Part shown: positions 1-5,785 of the stretch, one piece after another
Numbering within the stretch: the stretch's first letter is position 1
Layout: each line of letters starts with the position of its first letter
Translations under genes and position numbers: made by a program
Notes under the pieces: generated by a model
What the model saw: the letters and a program-made list of their open reading frames with translations, nothing else
Told to the model about the DNA's origin: nothing
Databases searched by the model: none
Assembly (NCBI GenBank): GCA_949516455.1
Contig: CATILC010000164.1
Location: forward strand, 1 to 5,785
DNA length: 5,785 nt
Reading direction: 5' to 3'
DNA from: Flavobacteriia bacterium
Lineage (GTDB): Bacteria; Bacteroidota; Bacteroidia; Flavobacteriales; Schleiferiaceae

Positions 1-1178
1 CCTTTTTCTTCCTCGAAAGAACTGCCTTCAATGTCCAACACCTTGTAGAAATCGTTCAGGGGCGTTTTCCCTTCAAAGGAGTAAGTGTGTTCGTCCAGCA
101 CGCTGTACACCACCTCGTCATCGTCAAATTCATCGGAAATATCGCCCACGATCTCTTCGATCACATCCTCCAGGGTGATCAGGCCAGAGGTTCCACCGAA
201 CTCGTCCACCACAATGGCCATGTGGATGCGCTTGTTCCTGAACTCCTGCAAGAGATCATCGATCTTCTTGGACTCGGGAACGTAAAAGGGTTTGCGCAGC
301 AATTGATTCCAATCGAAATCGGCTGAGGCTTCGATATACGGCAGAAGGTCTTTGATGTAGAGCAGCCCCACGATCGCATCAAAGGAATCCTCGTAAACGG
401 GTATGCGCGAAAAGCCCGATTCCCGGATCTGGTCCAGCACCTCCGGATAGGGCATCTTCTTGTCCAGTGCCATGACGTCCAGACGCTGGGTCATCACCTG
501 TTTGACATTGGTATTTCCAAAGCGGACGATGCCCTCGAGTAACTTCTGTTCTTCGCGGTCGCCCACAGGCTCCTGGGTCAGTTCCAGGGCTTGCGAAAGA
601 TCGTCGACCGACAGGGCATCCTGCGTAGAAGACCTAGCTCCTACAAAACCCTTGTCGAGCAGATTTCCCGAGCGCACCAGAACGCGGGAAAGCGGTCGAA
701 AGACCCAAACCGTGCCGTAGAGCCCGGAGGACATCTTGCGGGCAAAGCCTATGGCATTGCGCGAGGCATAGACCTTTGGAAGGATCTCCCCGAAGAGCAG
801 GATGAGGAAGGTGATGCCCACCACTTCGATCAGAAAGAGGAAGTACGCATTCTCAATGTGCCCGAAGAGATTCGATAAGATGTAACTCGACAAAATGACG
901 ATGCCCACATTGATCAGGTTGTTGCTGATCAGGATGGTCGCCAGCAGTTCCTTTGGTTTCTCGAGCAGCTGAACGACACGTCGGTCCGCTTCGGTATTTC
1001 CTTTTTCCAGATCGCGCAGATCGGTCGGCTGAAGCGCAAAAAAAGCCACCTCAGAGCCCGATACCAGACCGGAGCCTCCCAAAAGGACAAATAGAATGAG
1101 AATGGGCAGAACAGTGGATAACCAAAAAGCCCAGTCGATGCTGAGCAGTAGAGAAAAAGAAATGGGGTCGGGATCCAA
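1..1178 (-). CDS. gldE: GldE-like CNNM/CBS/CorC membrane protein, 3'-truncated by window edge
   Basis: Membrane protein of the hemolysin C/CorC (CNNM) family; the Bacteroidota member next to ssb is GldE, associated with gliding motility in Flavobacterium but also found in non-gliding relatives. Its biochemical role is unclear; relatives act in divalent cation transport. The frame runs without a stop for 392 codons to base 1, probably lacking some tens of C-terminal residues. Order: DUF21/CNNM membrane domain (about 18-180) with hydrophobic stretches near 20-39, 78-101 and 111-131, GSEVAFFAL (41-49) and FGEILPK (129-135); linker LSVDDLSQALEL (189-200); CBS pair (about 222-345) with VKQVMTQRLDVMALD (225-239), FSRIPVYE (256-263) and VVDEFGGTSGLITLEDVIEE (323-342); then an acidic GDISDEFDDDE (345-355) and the start of the CorC/HlyC C-terminal domain (about 357 on). 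The start is inferred as TTG at 1178, giving MDPDPISF: an in-frame TGA lies 12 codons upstream at the end of ssb, with no ATG or GTG between, and MDPDP-like starts occur in GldE. No Shine-Dalgarno sequence is evident. Confidence 0.93.
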   Translation of the reverse strand, partial: MDPDPISFSLLLSIDWAFWLSTVLPILILFVLLGGSGLVSGSEVAFFALQPTDLRDLEKGNTEADRRVVQLLEKPKELLATILISNNLINVGIVILSSYILSNLFGHIENAYFLFLIEVVGITFLILLFGEILPKVYASRNAIGFARKMSSGLYGTVWVFRPLSRVLVRSGNLLDKGFVGARSSTQDALSVDDLSQALELTQEPVGDREEQKLLEGIVRFGNTNVKQVMTQRLDVMALDKKMPYPEVLDQIRESGFSRIPVYEDSFDAIVGLLYIKDLLPYIEASADFDWNQLLRKPFYVPESKKIDDLLQEFRNKRIHMAIVVDEFGGTSGLITLEDVIEEIVGDISDEFDDDEVVYSVLDEHTYSFEGKTPLNDFYKVLDIEGSSFEEEK

Positions 1179-1198
1179 TAGCGTGCGTCTTGGTGAGA

Positions 1199-1615
1199 CT
1201 AGAACGGAAGATCATCTCCGCCCTCCGGCGCCGTTGGCTCGGAAGTGGATGCAGGCGTATCTCTTTGCGGAGCCTGCTCATCTCGTCCGCTGAGCATGGT
1301 CATTTCCTGACAGTTCACCTCCGTCATGTAGCGCGTCTGGCCCTGCTCATCCTGCCAGCTTCGCGTTTGGATGCGGCCTTCGATATAGACCTTCATGCCC
1401 TTTCTCAGGTAGCGCTCGCAGATCTCGGAGAGGCCTTTGCGCAAGACGACCACATTGTGCCATTCGGTGCGTTCCACCCGCTCGCCATCCTTATTGTTGT
1501 ATTGCTCCGAGGTGGCCAGTGGAAACTTCACCACTTTGCCAAATTCCAATGCCCGCACCTCGGGGTCGGTACCGAGGTTTCCGATGAGCATTACTTTATT
1601 CAGTGATCCTGCCAT
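1199..1615 (-). CDS. ssb: Single-stranded DNA-binding protein
   Basis: Binds single-stranded DNA during replication, recombination and repair, and recruits partner proteins through its acidic tail. The 138 residues form one OB-fold domain (about 4-108), starting MAGSLNKVMLIGNLGTDPEV and including EWHNVVV (51-57) and VYIEGRIQTRSW (76-87). W52 and W87 correspond to the DNA-stacking tryptophans W54 and W88 of E. coli SSB. A flexible linker rich in Gln, Pro, Thr, Ser and Glu (about 109-130) leads to the canonical tip DDLPF (134-138), the docking peptide for partners such as exonuclease I, RecO and PriA in well-studied bacteria. The ATG at 1615 is the family start and the stop is TAG at 1199. The linker is short compared with E. 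coli SSB (about 178 residues). gldE begins 20 bases downstream, so the two are probably co-transcribed. Confidence 0.97.
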   Translation of the reverse strand: MAGSLNKVMLIGNLGTDPEVRALEFGKVVKFPLATSEQYNNKDGERVERTEWHNVVVLRKGLSEICERYLRKGMKVYIEGRIQTRSWQDEQGQTRYMTEVNCQEMTMLSGRDEQAPQRDTPASTSEPTAPEGGDDLPF

Positions 1616-1707
1616 GTTCTATCAAATATAACCGCTAATGATGAACGATATATGCAGCGTCCGCGAGCTTACAAAAAGACATGTTCCACGCATTTCCAGG
1701 AGAGAAC
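1616..1707. other. Intergenic gap between lspA and ssb
   Basis: Ninety-two bases without a supported gene. On the minus strand there is a T-rich run (TCTTTTTG at 1679-1672) after a very weak GTTC/GAAC pairing, not enough to call a terminator. TATATTTG at 1630-1623 matches the Bacteroidota -7 consensus but lies only seven bases from the ssb ATG and has no good -33 element. TCTTTTTG is a one-mismatch -7 alternative that would leave a leader of about 50 bases. Either could start ssb-gldE transcription. Confidence 0.5.
1623..1630 (-). promoter_or_regulatory. Weak candidate -7 promoter element before ssb
   Basis: TATATTTG on the minus strand exactly matches TAnnTTTG. A start site at the usual distance would fall at or next to the ssb ATG (1615), giving a leaderless or nearly leaderless message. 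No TTTG-like element is seen 17-23 bases upstream, so support is weak. Confidence 0.22.
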
Positions 1708-2295
1708 TCAAGACAGCGTCTTCCTTTGAAAAAGAAGCATCAAGGCAACGCCTACTGAAATGCTGGCATCGGCCAGATTGAAGATCGGACGGAAGAATAT
1801 GAAGTAATCGCCGCCCCAAATGGGCAACCAATCGGGGAGATATCCCTTGTAAAGGGGGAAGTAGAACATGTCCACCACCCGGCCGTGAAGGAAACTTCCG
1901 TATCCGCCACCCTCTGGAAAAAGAGTGGCCACAGCACCCAAGCTCTCGCTGAAGATCACGCCGTAGAAGGCACTGTCGATGATGTTGCCCAAAGCACCTG
2001 CCAGTATGAGTGCTACGGAAGCCACAGAGAGTCCACCCGCTTTTTGTCGAACCAGGCTGCGCAACCAAAAGAAGATGCCCACCACGGCCACCATGCGGAA
2101 CAAACTCAGGAAGAGCTTGCCATAAGATCCGCCCAGCTCAAGACCAAAGGCCATTCCGGGGTTTTCGGTGAAATGTATGATGAACCAATCGGCAAGCTGT
2201 ATCTCCTCTCCCAACTGGAGATTCAATTTGATCCAAAATTTCAAAAGCTGATCCGCCAACAGTACGGAACAGATGATCAGCGCGGCTCGCTTCAA
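1708..2295 (-). CDS. lspA: Lipoprotein signal peptidase (signal peptidase II)
   Basis: Inner-membrane aspartyl protease that removes the signal peptide from diacylglyceryl-modified prolipoproteins; the family is the target of globomycin. The protein has 195 residues against about 165 in E. coli. Hydrophobic segments lie near residues 4-22, 60-80, 90-108 and 165-189, fitting four membrane helices. Family motifs in order: DQLLKFWIK at 15-23, FTENPGMAFG at 42-51, GNIID at 103-107, GRVVDMFYF at 138-146, FNLADASIS at 172-180. By family knowledge the catalytic dyad is D142 and D176, both present. The extra length falls mainly between GNIID and VVD and between VVD and FNLAD, as in Bacteroidota homologues. 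The start is TTG at 2295: the only upstream in-frame codons are ACA and the TAA stop of the preceding gene, and the N-terminus MKRAALIICSVLLADQ is typical. The 3-base gap suggests translational coupling with the TraR-family gene. Confidence 0.96.
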   Translation of the reverse strand: MKRAALIICSVLLADQLLKFWIKLNLQLGEEIQLADWFIIHFTENPGMAFGLELGGSYGKLFLSLFRMVAVVGIFFWLRSLVRQKAGGLSVASVALILAGALGNIIDSAFYGVIFSESLGAVATLFPEGGGYGSFLHGRVVDMFYFPLYKGYLPDWLPIWGGDYFIFFRPIFNLADASISVGVALMLLFQRKTLS

Positions 2296-2298
2296 TGT

Positions 2299-2676
2299 TT
2301 ACTGCTTGTTCTTGGCATCAATGCTCAGCGTGGTGTGCGGAACCAGCAACAGGCGCTCCTTGCTGATGAGATTGCCTGTTTCCCGGCACACGCCATAGGT
2401 CTTGTTCTCAATTCGCAGGATCGCATTCTTCAGGTCGCGAATGAATTTTTCCTGACGAATGGCCAACTGACTGTTGGCTTCTTTGCTCATTGTGTCGGAG
2501 CCCTCTTCAAAGGCTTTGAAAGTGGGTGCCGTGTCATCGGTGCCGTTGTTCCTGTCGTTGGCGAAGTTTTCTCGCAGCACTTGCAGGTCCTTTTCAGCCT
2601 TTTCGATCTTCTCCTGTATAAGCTTCTTGAATTCAGCAAGTTCCTTGTCTGAATAACGGATCATATCATCTCCCAT
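2299..2676 (-). CDS. TraR/DksA-family transcriptional regulator with degenerate zinc finger
   Basis: Protein of 125 residues, likely to act on RNA polymerase through the secondary channel, as DksA/TraR proteins do (family inference). The N-terminal half is charged and helical, fitting a coiled coil (about residues 8-40 and 64-92, with a turn around GTDDTAPTF at 45-53). The C-terminal finger region begins at NKTYGVCRETG (91-101). Canonical members have CxxC-x17-CxxC; here the four positions are C97, T100, S118 and A121, with the 17-residue spacing intact, so zinc binding by the usual site is unlikely. Start choice: the frame is open back to 2826 inside ileS, but family similarity begins near RYSDKELAEF. 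ATG at 2676 gives the usual few residues before RYSD; ATG at 2664 (121 residues) is the alternative and has GGAG a few bases upstream. It lies between ileS and lspA, and its TAA stop is in frame with lspA and only three bases before it. True dksA is less likely because of the length and the finger. Confidence 0.88.
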   Translation of the reverse strand: MGDDMIRYSDKELAEFKKLIQEKIEKAEKDLQVLRENFANDRNNGTDDTAPTFKAFEEGSDTMSKEANSQLAIRQEKFIRDLKNAILRIENKTYGVCRETGNLISKERLLLVPHTTLSIDAKNKQ

Positions 2677-2702
2677 AACTTGTCTCGTTGATCTGAGGAG
2701 GG

Positions 2703-2733
2703 CAAAAATAACAGAATAACCAAATGCGTCAGA
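2703..2733 (-). promoter_or_regulatory. Candidate Bacteroidota-type promoter upstream of the TraR-family gene
   Basis: In the gap after ileS, the minus strand reads TATTTTTG at 2710-2703, an exact match to the Bacteroidota -7 consensus TAnnTTTG. Nineteen bases upstream, at 2733-2730, is TCTG, one mismatch from the -33 element TTTG. A better TTTG lies only 10 bases upstream of the -7 box, which is too close. Transcription from here would begin roughly 20 bases before the ATG at 2676. It could drive the TraR-family gene and lspA, which are almost contiguous. The gap is AT-rich, so a chance match is possible. Confidence 0.4.
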
Positions 2734-2743
2734 TGGTCTTTTT

Positions 2744-5700
2744 TCAACCCGCCGATTCAGCCTTTTCCAGAATGACGCCAAGCGGCATTCCCTCCAGATC
2801 CAGCGCATGGGCCGCCTCCCCCACAACAGTTTTCCGACTCAATTCCACGGCCAGCACTTCGCGGCTGATGTAGGCCGCGTGCGCATCGAGTGCCGTCCAC
2901 AATTCCTCGCTGCATTCCACACCAATGCGGATGCGGTCAGTCAGATCGAGGTCGAGTTCTTTGCGGAGATTCTGGATGCGGTTCACCAGTTCGCGGGCCA
3001 GGCCTTCCTGCCGGAGTTCTTCGTCGATCTGTATGTCGAGTGCCACCGTCGTATCGCCCTCGCTGGCCACAAGCCAACCGGGGATGTCGTCCGCCATCAC
3101 TTCAAGATCGCCGTCCTGCAATTCAAATTCAGTTCCCTCCAGATCGAGCGCAAAAGACTTTTTCTGCTCATAGGCTGCGATCTCCTCCTGCCCCATCTGC
3201 GCCACCGCCTGAGACAATGCCTTCATCTGCTTGCCCACCCGTGGGCCCAATGCCCTGAAATTGGGCTTCACTCTTTTGACGATCAATCCGCTCGTGTCCT
3301 CAAGCAACTCGAGCTCCTTCACATTCACCTCAGAGGTGATCAGTCCGGCCACCGATTCCAAATGGGCTTTCTGGTCCTGATCGAGCACAGGCACGACGAG
3401 TTTTTTCAGCGGTTGCCGGACGCGGATCCGCTCCTTCTTGCGGATGCCCAGGATCATGGAGGTGATCTTCTGCGCCTTGCGCATACGCCACTGCAGCTCT
3501 TTATCGATCCGCTTTTCATCCAGCTGCGGAAAATCTGCACAATGCACCGAAGACGGGGCGTCTGAACTTCGTCCGCTTTGCAGATCACCAAACAAGCGGT
3601 CGGCAAAGAAGGGAGCGATAGGTGCCATCAACAGGGCGACCGTCTCCAAACAATGATGAAGAGTGGAGAAGGCCATGAGCTGATCGCTGCCCTGCTCGCT
3701 CTTCCAGAATCGTCTCCGGCTCAAACGCACGAACCAGTTGCTCAGATTCTCCACGGTGAATTCCTGTATCGCCCGAGCGGCACGCGTGGGCTCGTACTCG
3801 GCGTAGGAAGCATCCACCGAAGCAACCAGGCTGTTCAACTCCGAAAGGATCCAAAGATCCAGCGGATTGGAGACGGAATGAAGCTCTTTCTGATCGGGTG
3901 TGAATCCCTCGATATTGGCATAGAGGGCGAAGAAGTTGTAGGTGTTGTACAGGGTGCCAAAGAACTTGCGCTGCACCTCGGCAATGCCCTCGCTGTCAAA
4001 GCGGAGGTTGTCCCAGGGCTGAGCGTTGCTGACCATGTACCAGCGGGTGGCATCTGCACCAAAACGGTCCATCGTCTCGAAGGGATCCACTGCATTGCCC
4101 AATCGCTTGGACATCTTTTGGCCGTTCTTGTCGAGCACCAGGCCATTGCTGACCACGGTCTTGTACGCAGGCGAATCGAAGACCATACTGGCGATGGCGT
4201 GCAGGGTGTAGAACCATCCACGCGTCTGGTCGACACCCTCCGCAATGAAGTCCGCGGGGAAAAGTGCCTTGAATTTCTCCTGATTCTCGAAGGGATAATG
4301 CCACTGGGCGTAAGGCATGCTGCCCGAGTCGAACCACACATCGATCAGATCGGACTCACGGTGCATGGGCTGCCCATCGGAACTCAACAGAACGATCTCG
4401 TCCATGTGCGGACGGTGCAGATCCACCTGATCGTAATTGGCCTCCGACATATCTCCTGGCACAAAGCCCGCCAATGGATCCTCATCCATCAAGCCAGCGG
4501 CCACCGCCTTGGCACACTCGGTCTTGAGTTCTTCCACTGAACCGATCAGCTTGCGCTCGCTCCCACTTTCGGTGCTCCAAACGGGAAGCGGAATGCCCCA
4601 GTACCTCGAGCGGCTCAGGTTCCAGTCGTTCAGGTTCTGCAGCCAGTTGCCAAAGCGGCCTTCTCCGGTCGACTTCGGTTTCCACTGAATGCCCGCGTTG
4701 TGCTCGATCATACTATCCCGTGAGGCCGTGGCGCGAATGAACCAGGAGTCGAGCGGGTAGTAAAGGACCGGCCGATCGGTGCGCCAGCAATGCGGATAGC
4801 TGTGGACGTACTTTTCCACCTTAAAGGCCTTGTTGGCCTCCTTCAGCTCAATGGCGATCTCCACATCCAATCCGCGCTCCGGACGCTCTTCATCCGCATA
4901 GTATTCATCCTTCACATAGCGACCCGCCAAGCGGCCCATGGCCGAGATGTAGCGGCCCTGCAGATCCACGATGGGCGTCTCCTGCCCTTCCTCATCGCGA
5001 ACCAGCATGGGTGGAACTCCTGCGGCAGAGGCCACGCGCGCATCATCTGCGCCGAATGTGGGTGCAATGTGTACAATACCGGTGCCGTCCTCGGTGCTCA
5101 CAAAATCTCCTGCGATCACCTGAAATGCCTGATCCGCATTTCGGGCGGGCGTGACATAGGGCATCAACTGCTGGTATCGAAGGCCCACCAGATCATGTCC
5201 CATGCATTGTCCCACAATGCGCCAGGGGATCTGTTTGTCCCCGGGCGTATAGTCTTCCCATACGACCTCAGCGTCCTTTTCTTTGAAGTATTTCGCCACA
5301 AGCGGCTTGGCCAGTACCACGCGAATGGGCTGATGGGTATAAGCGTTGAAGGTGGACACACAGACATACTCGATGTCTTCACCTACTGCCAGCGCGGTGT
5401 TGGCCGGCAAGGTCCATGGCGTGGTCGTCCATGCCAATAGATGAACGGGATCCGAGCCGAACAGCTCTGCCAAAGCAGCTGAAGGATCGACCAAAAACTG
5501 AGCAACGACCGTGGTGTCCTTGACATCACGATAGGTACCCGGCTGATTGAGTTCGTGAGAACTCAGGCCAGTTCCCGCCTTGGGCGAGTAGGGCTGAACG
5601 GTGTAGCCCTTGTAGATCATATCCTTGTCCCACAGCTGACGCAAGAGCCACCAGACGGTCTCGATGTATTTGGTCTTGTAGGTGATGTATGGGTCGTCCA

Positions 5701-5785
5701 TCTTGACCCAATAGCCCATGCGCTCGGTGAGGTCCTGCCAGTGATCGGTATACTTCATCACCGCCTTGCGGCAGGCATCGTTGTA
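2744..5785 (-). CDS. ileS: Isoleucyl-tRNA synthetase, 5'-truncated by window edge
   Basis: Class I aminoacyl-tRNA synthetase that charges tRNA-Ile in the cytoplasm and edits mischarged valine. The frame is open to the window's high end, leaving 1013 visible residues; the first visible codons (YNDACRKA) lead into VMKYTDHW, an internal IleS motif. The true start and HIGH motif, probably 100-plus residues, lie outside. Visible signatures, counted from base 5785: PYSPKAGTGLSSHE near 66-78; editing-domain WTTTPWTLPANTAL near 119-132 and GTGIVHIAPTFGADD near 235-248; catalytic NLSRSRYWGIPLPVW near 389-403; WFDSGSMPYAQWHYP near 484-498; the KMSKS loop as KMSKR at 557-561 (bases 4103-4117); anticodon-binding NLSNWFVRLSRRRFW near 680-694. 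The C-terminal part has KPNFRALG and GKQMKAL and no CxxC pairs, so it resembles the eukaryote-like (type 2) IleRS rather than the zinc-tailed E. coli type. It ends in TGA, 67 bases before the TraR-family gene. Identification is very secure; the type 2 assignment is from remembered motifs. Confidence 0.97.
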   Translation of the reverse strand, partial: YNDACRKAVMKYTDHWQDLTERMGYWVKMDDPYITYKTKYIETVWWLLRQLWDKDMIYKGYTVQPYSPKAGTGLSSHELNQPGTYRDVKDTTVVAQFLVDPSAALAELFGSDPVHLLAWTTTPWTLPANTALAVGEDIEYVCVSTFNAYTHQPIRVVLAKPLVAKYFKEKDAEVVWEDYTPGDKQIPWRIVGQCMGHDLVGLRYQQLMPYVTPARNADQAFQVIAGDFVSTEDGTGIVHIAPTFGADDARVASAAGVPPMLVRDEEGQETPIVDLQGRYISAMGRLAGRYVKDEYYADEERPERGLDVEIAIELKEANKAFKVEKYVHSYPHCWRTDRPVLYYPLDSWFIRATASRDSMIEHNAGIQWKPKSTGEGRFGNWLQNLNDWNLSRSRYWGIPLPVWSTESGSERKLIGSVEELKTECAKAVAAGLMDEDPLAGFVPGDMSEANYDQVDLHRPHMDEIVLLSSDGQPMHRESDLIDVWFDSGSMPYAQWHYPFENQEKFKALFPADFIAEGVDQTRGWFYTLHAIASMVFDSPAYKTVVSNGLVLDKNGQKMSKRLGNAVDPFETMDRFGADATRWYMVSNAQPWDNLRFDSEGIAEVQRKFFGTLYNTYNFFALYANIEGFTPDQKELHSVSNPLDLWILSELNSLVASVDASYAEYEPTRAARAIQEFTVENLSNWFVRLSRRRFWKSEQGSDQLMAFSTLHHCLETVALLMAPIAPFFADRLFGDLQSGRSSDAPSSVHCADFPQLDEKRIDKELQWRMRKAQKITSMILGIRKKERIRVRQPLKKLVVPVLDQDQKAHLESVAGLITSEVNVKELELLEDTSGLIVKRVKPNFRALGPRVGKQMKALSQAVAQMGQEEIAAYEQKKSFALDLEGTEFELQDGDLEVMADDIPGWLVASEGDTTVALDIQIDEELRQEGLARELVNRIQNLRKELDLDLTDRIRIGVECSEELWTALDAHAAYISREVLAVELSRKTVVGEAAHALDLEGMPLGVILEKAESAG

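Noticed and set aside
1051..1281. 76-codon minus-strand frame across the ssb-gldE junction
   Set aside because: It overlaps the end of ssb and the start of gldE in a different frame from both and shows no family features.
1672..1710. Rho-independent terminator after lspA
   Set aside because: Only a four-base GTTC/GAAC pairing with a long loop precedes the T run; this is too weak.
1885..2652. 255-codon open frame on the plus strand
   Set aside because: It is antisense to lspA and the TraR-family gene, crosses their junction and has a composition typical of a shadow frame.
2677..2826. Upstream extension of the TraR-family frame to an ATG at 2826
   Set aside because: The first 50 residues would overlap the end of ileS in another frame and do not resemble the family, which begins near RYSD.
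2807..3565. 252-codon open frame on the plus strand
   Set aside because: It is antisense to the 3' part of ileS; its His- and Arg-rich translation has no family features.
3578..4540. 320-codon open frame on the plus strand
   Set aside because: It lies wholly antisense to the well-supported ileS and its translation shows no recognisable family; it looks like a codon-composition shadow.
5756..5761. GTG/ATG pair as the start of ileS
   Set aside because: The frame continues upstream to the window edge with IleS-like residues, and the catalytic N-terminus with the HIGH motif would be missing.

Overview
The window is a compact run of five protein-coding genes, all on the minus strand. Read in the direction of transcription (high to low coordinate) they are ileS (5' end cut off by the window edge), a TraR/DksA-family gene, lspA, ssb and gldE (3' end cut off by the window edge). 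No RNA gene, mobile element, CRISPR array or long repeat was seen. The only stretches outside genes are short gaps of about 67, 3, 92 and 20 bases.

The gene content points to Bacteroidota, most likely a Flavobacteriia-like lineage. GldE is a Bacteroidota protein and typically follows ssb. The LspA carries long insertions of the kind seen in this phylum. The TraR/DksA protein has the reduced cysteine pattern and the 'NKTYGVCRETG' type of C-terminus seen in Bacteroidota homologues. IleS is of the eukaryote-like type common in the phylum. By eye the base composition is somewhat above 50% GC, which is high for many Flavobacteriia, so I do not name a genus. These family comparisons are from memory; no search was run.

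Region by region: 5785-2744 is isoleucyl-tRNA synthetase, lacking roughly its first 100-plus residues including the HIGH motif. The 2743-2677 gap holds a candidate Bacteroidota-type promoter. 2676-2299 is a small RNA-polymerase-binding-type regulator. 2295-1708 is the lipoprotein signal peptidase, starting at TTG three bases after the regulator's stop and probably translationally coupled to it. The 1707-1616 gap may hold a weak promoter. 1615-1199 is single-stranded DNA-binding protein. 1178-1 is GldE, a CNNM/CBS/CorC membrane protein, also best started at TTG.

Functionally this is mostly a housekeeping block: translation, transcription control, lipoprotein maturation and DNA replication/repair, ending in a gene tied to gliding motility or envelope function. 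LspA processes lipoproteins, and several gliding/type IX secretion components are lipoproteins, so the neighbourhood has a loose envelope theme, but that link is inference. I found no convincing undescribed system. The points most worth a second look are the nearly cysteine-free TraR/DksA finger, the two adjacent genes with TTG starts, and the insertions in LspA.
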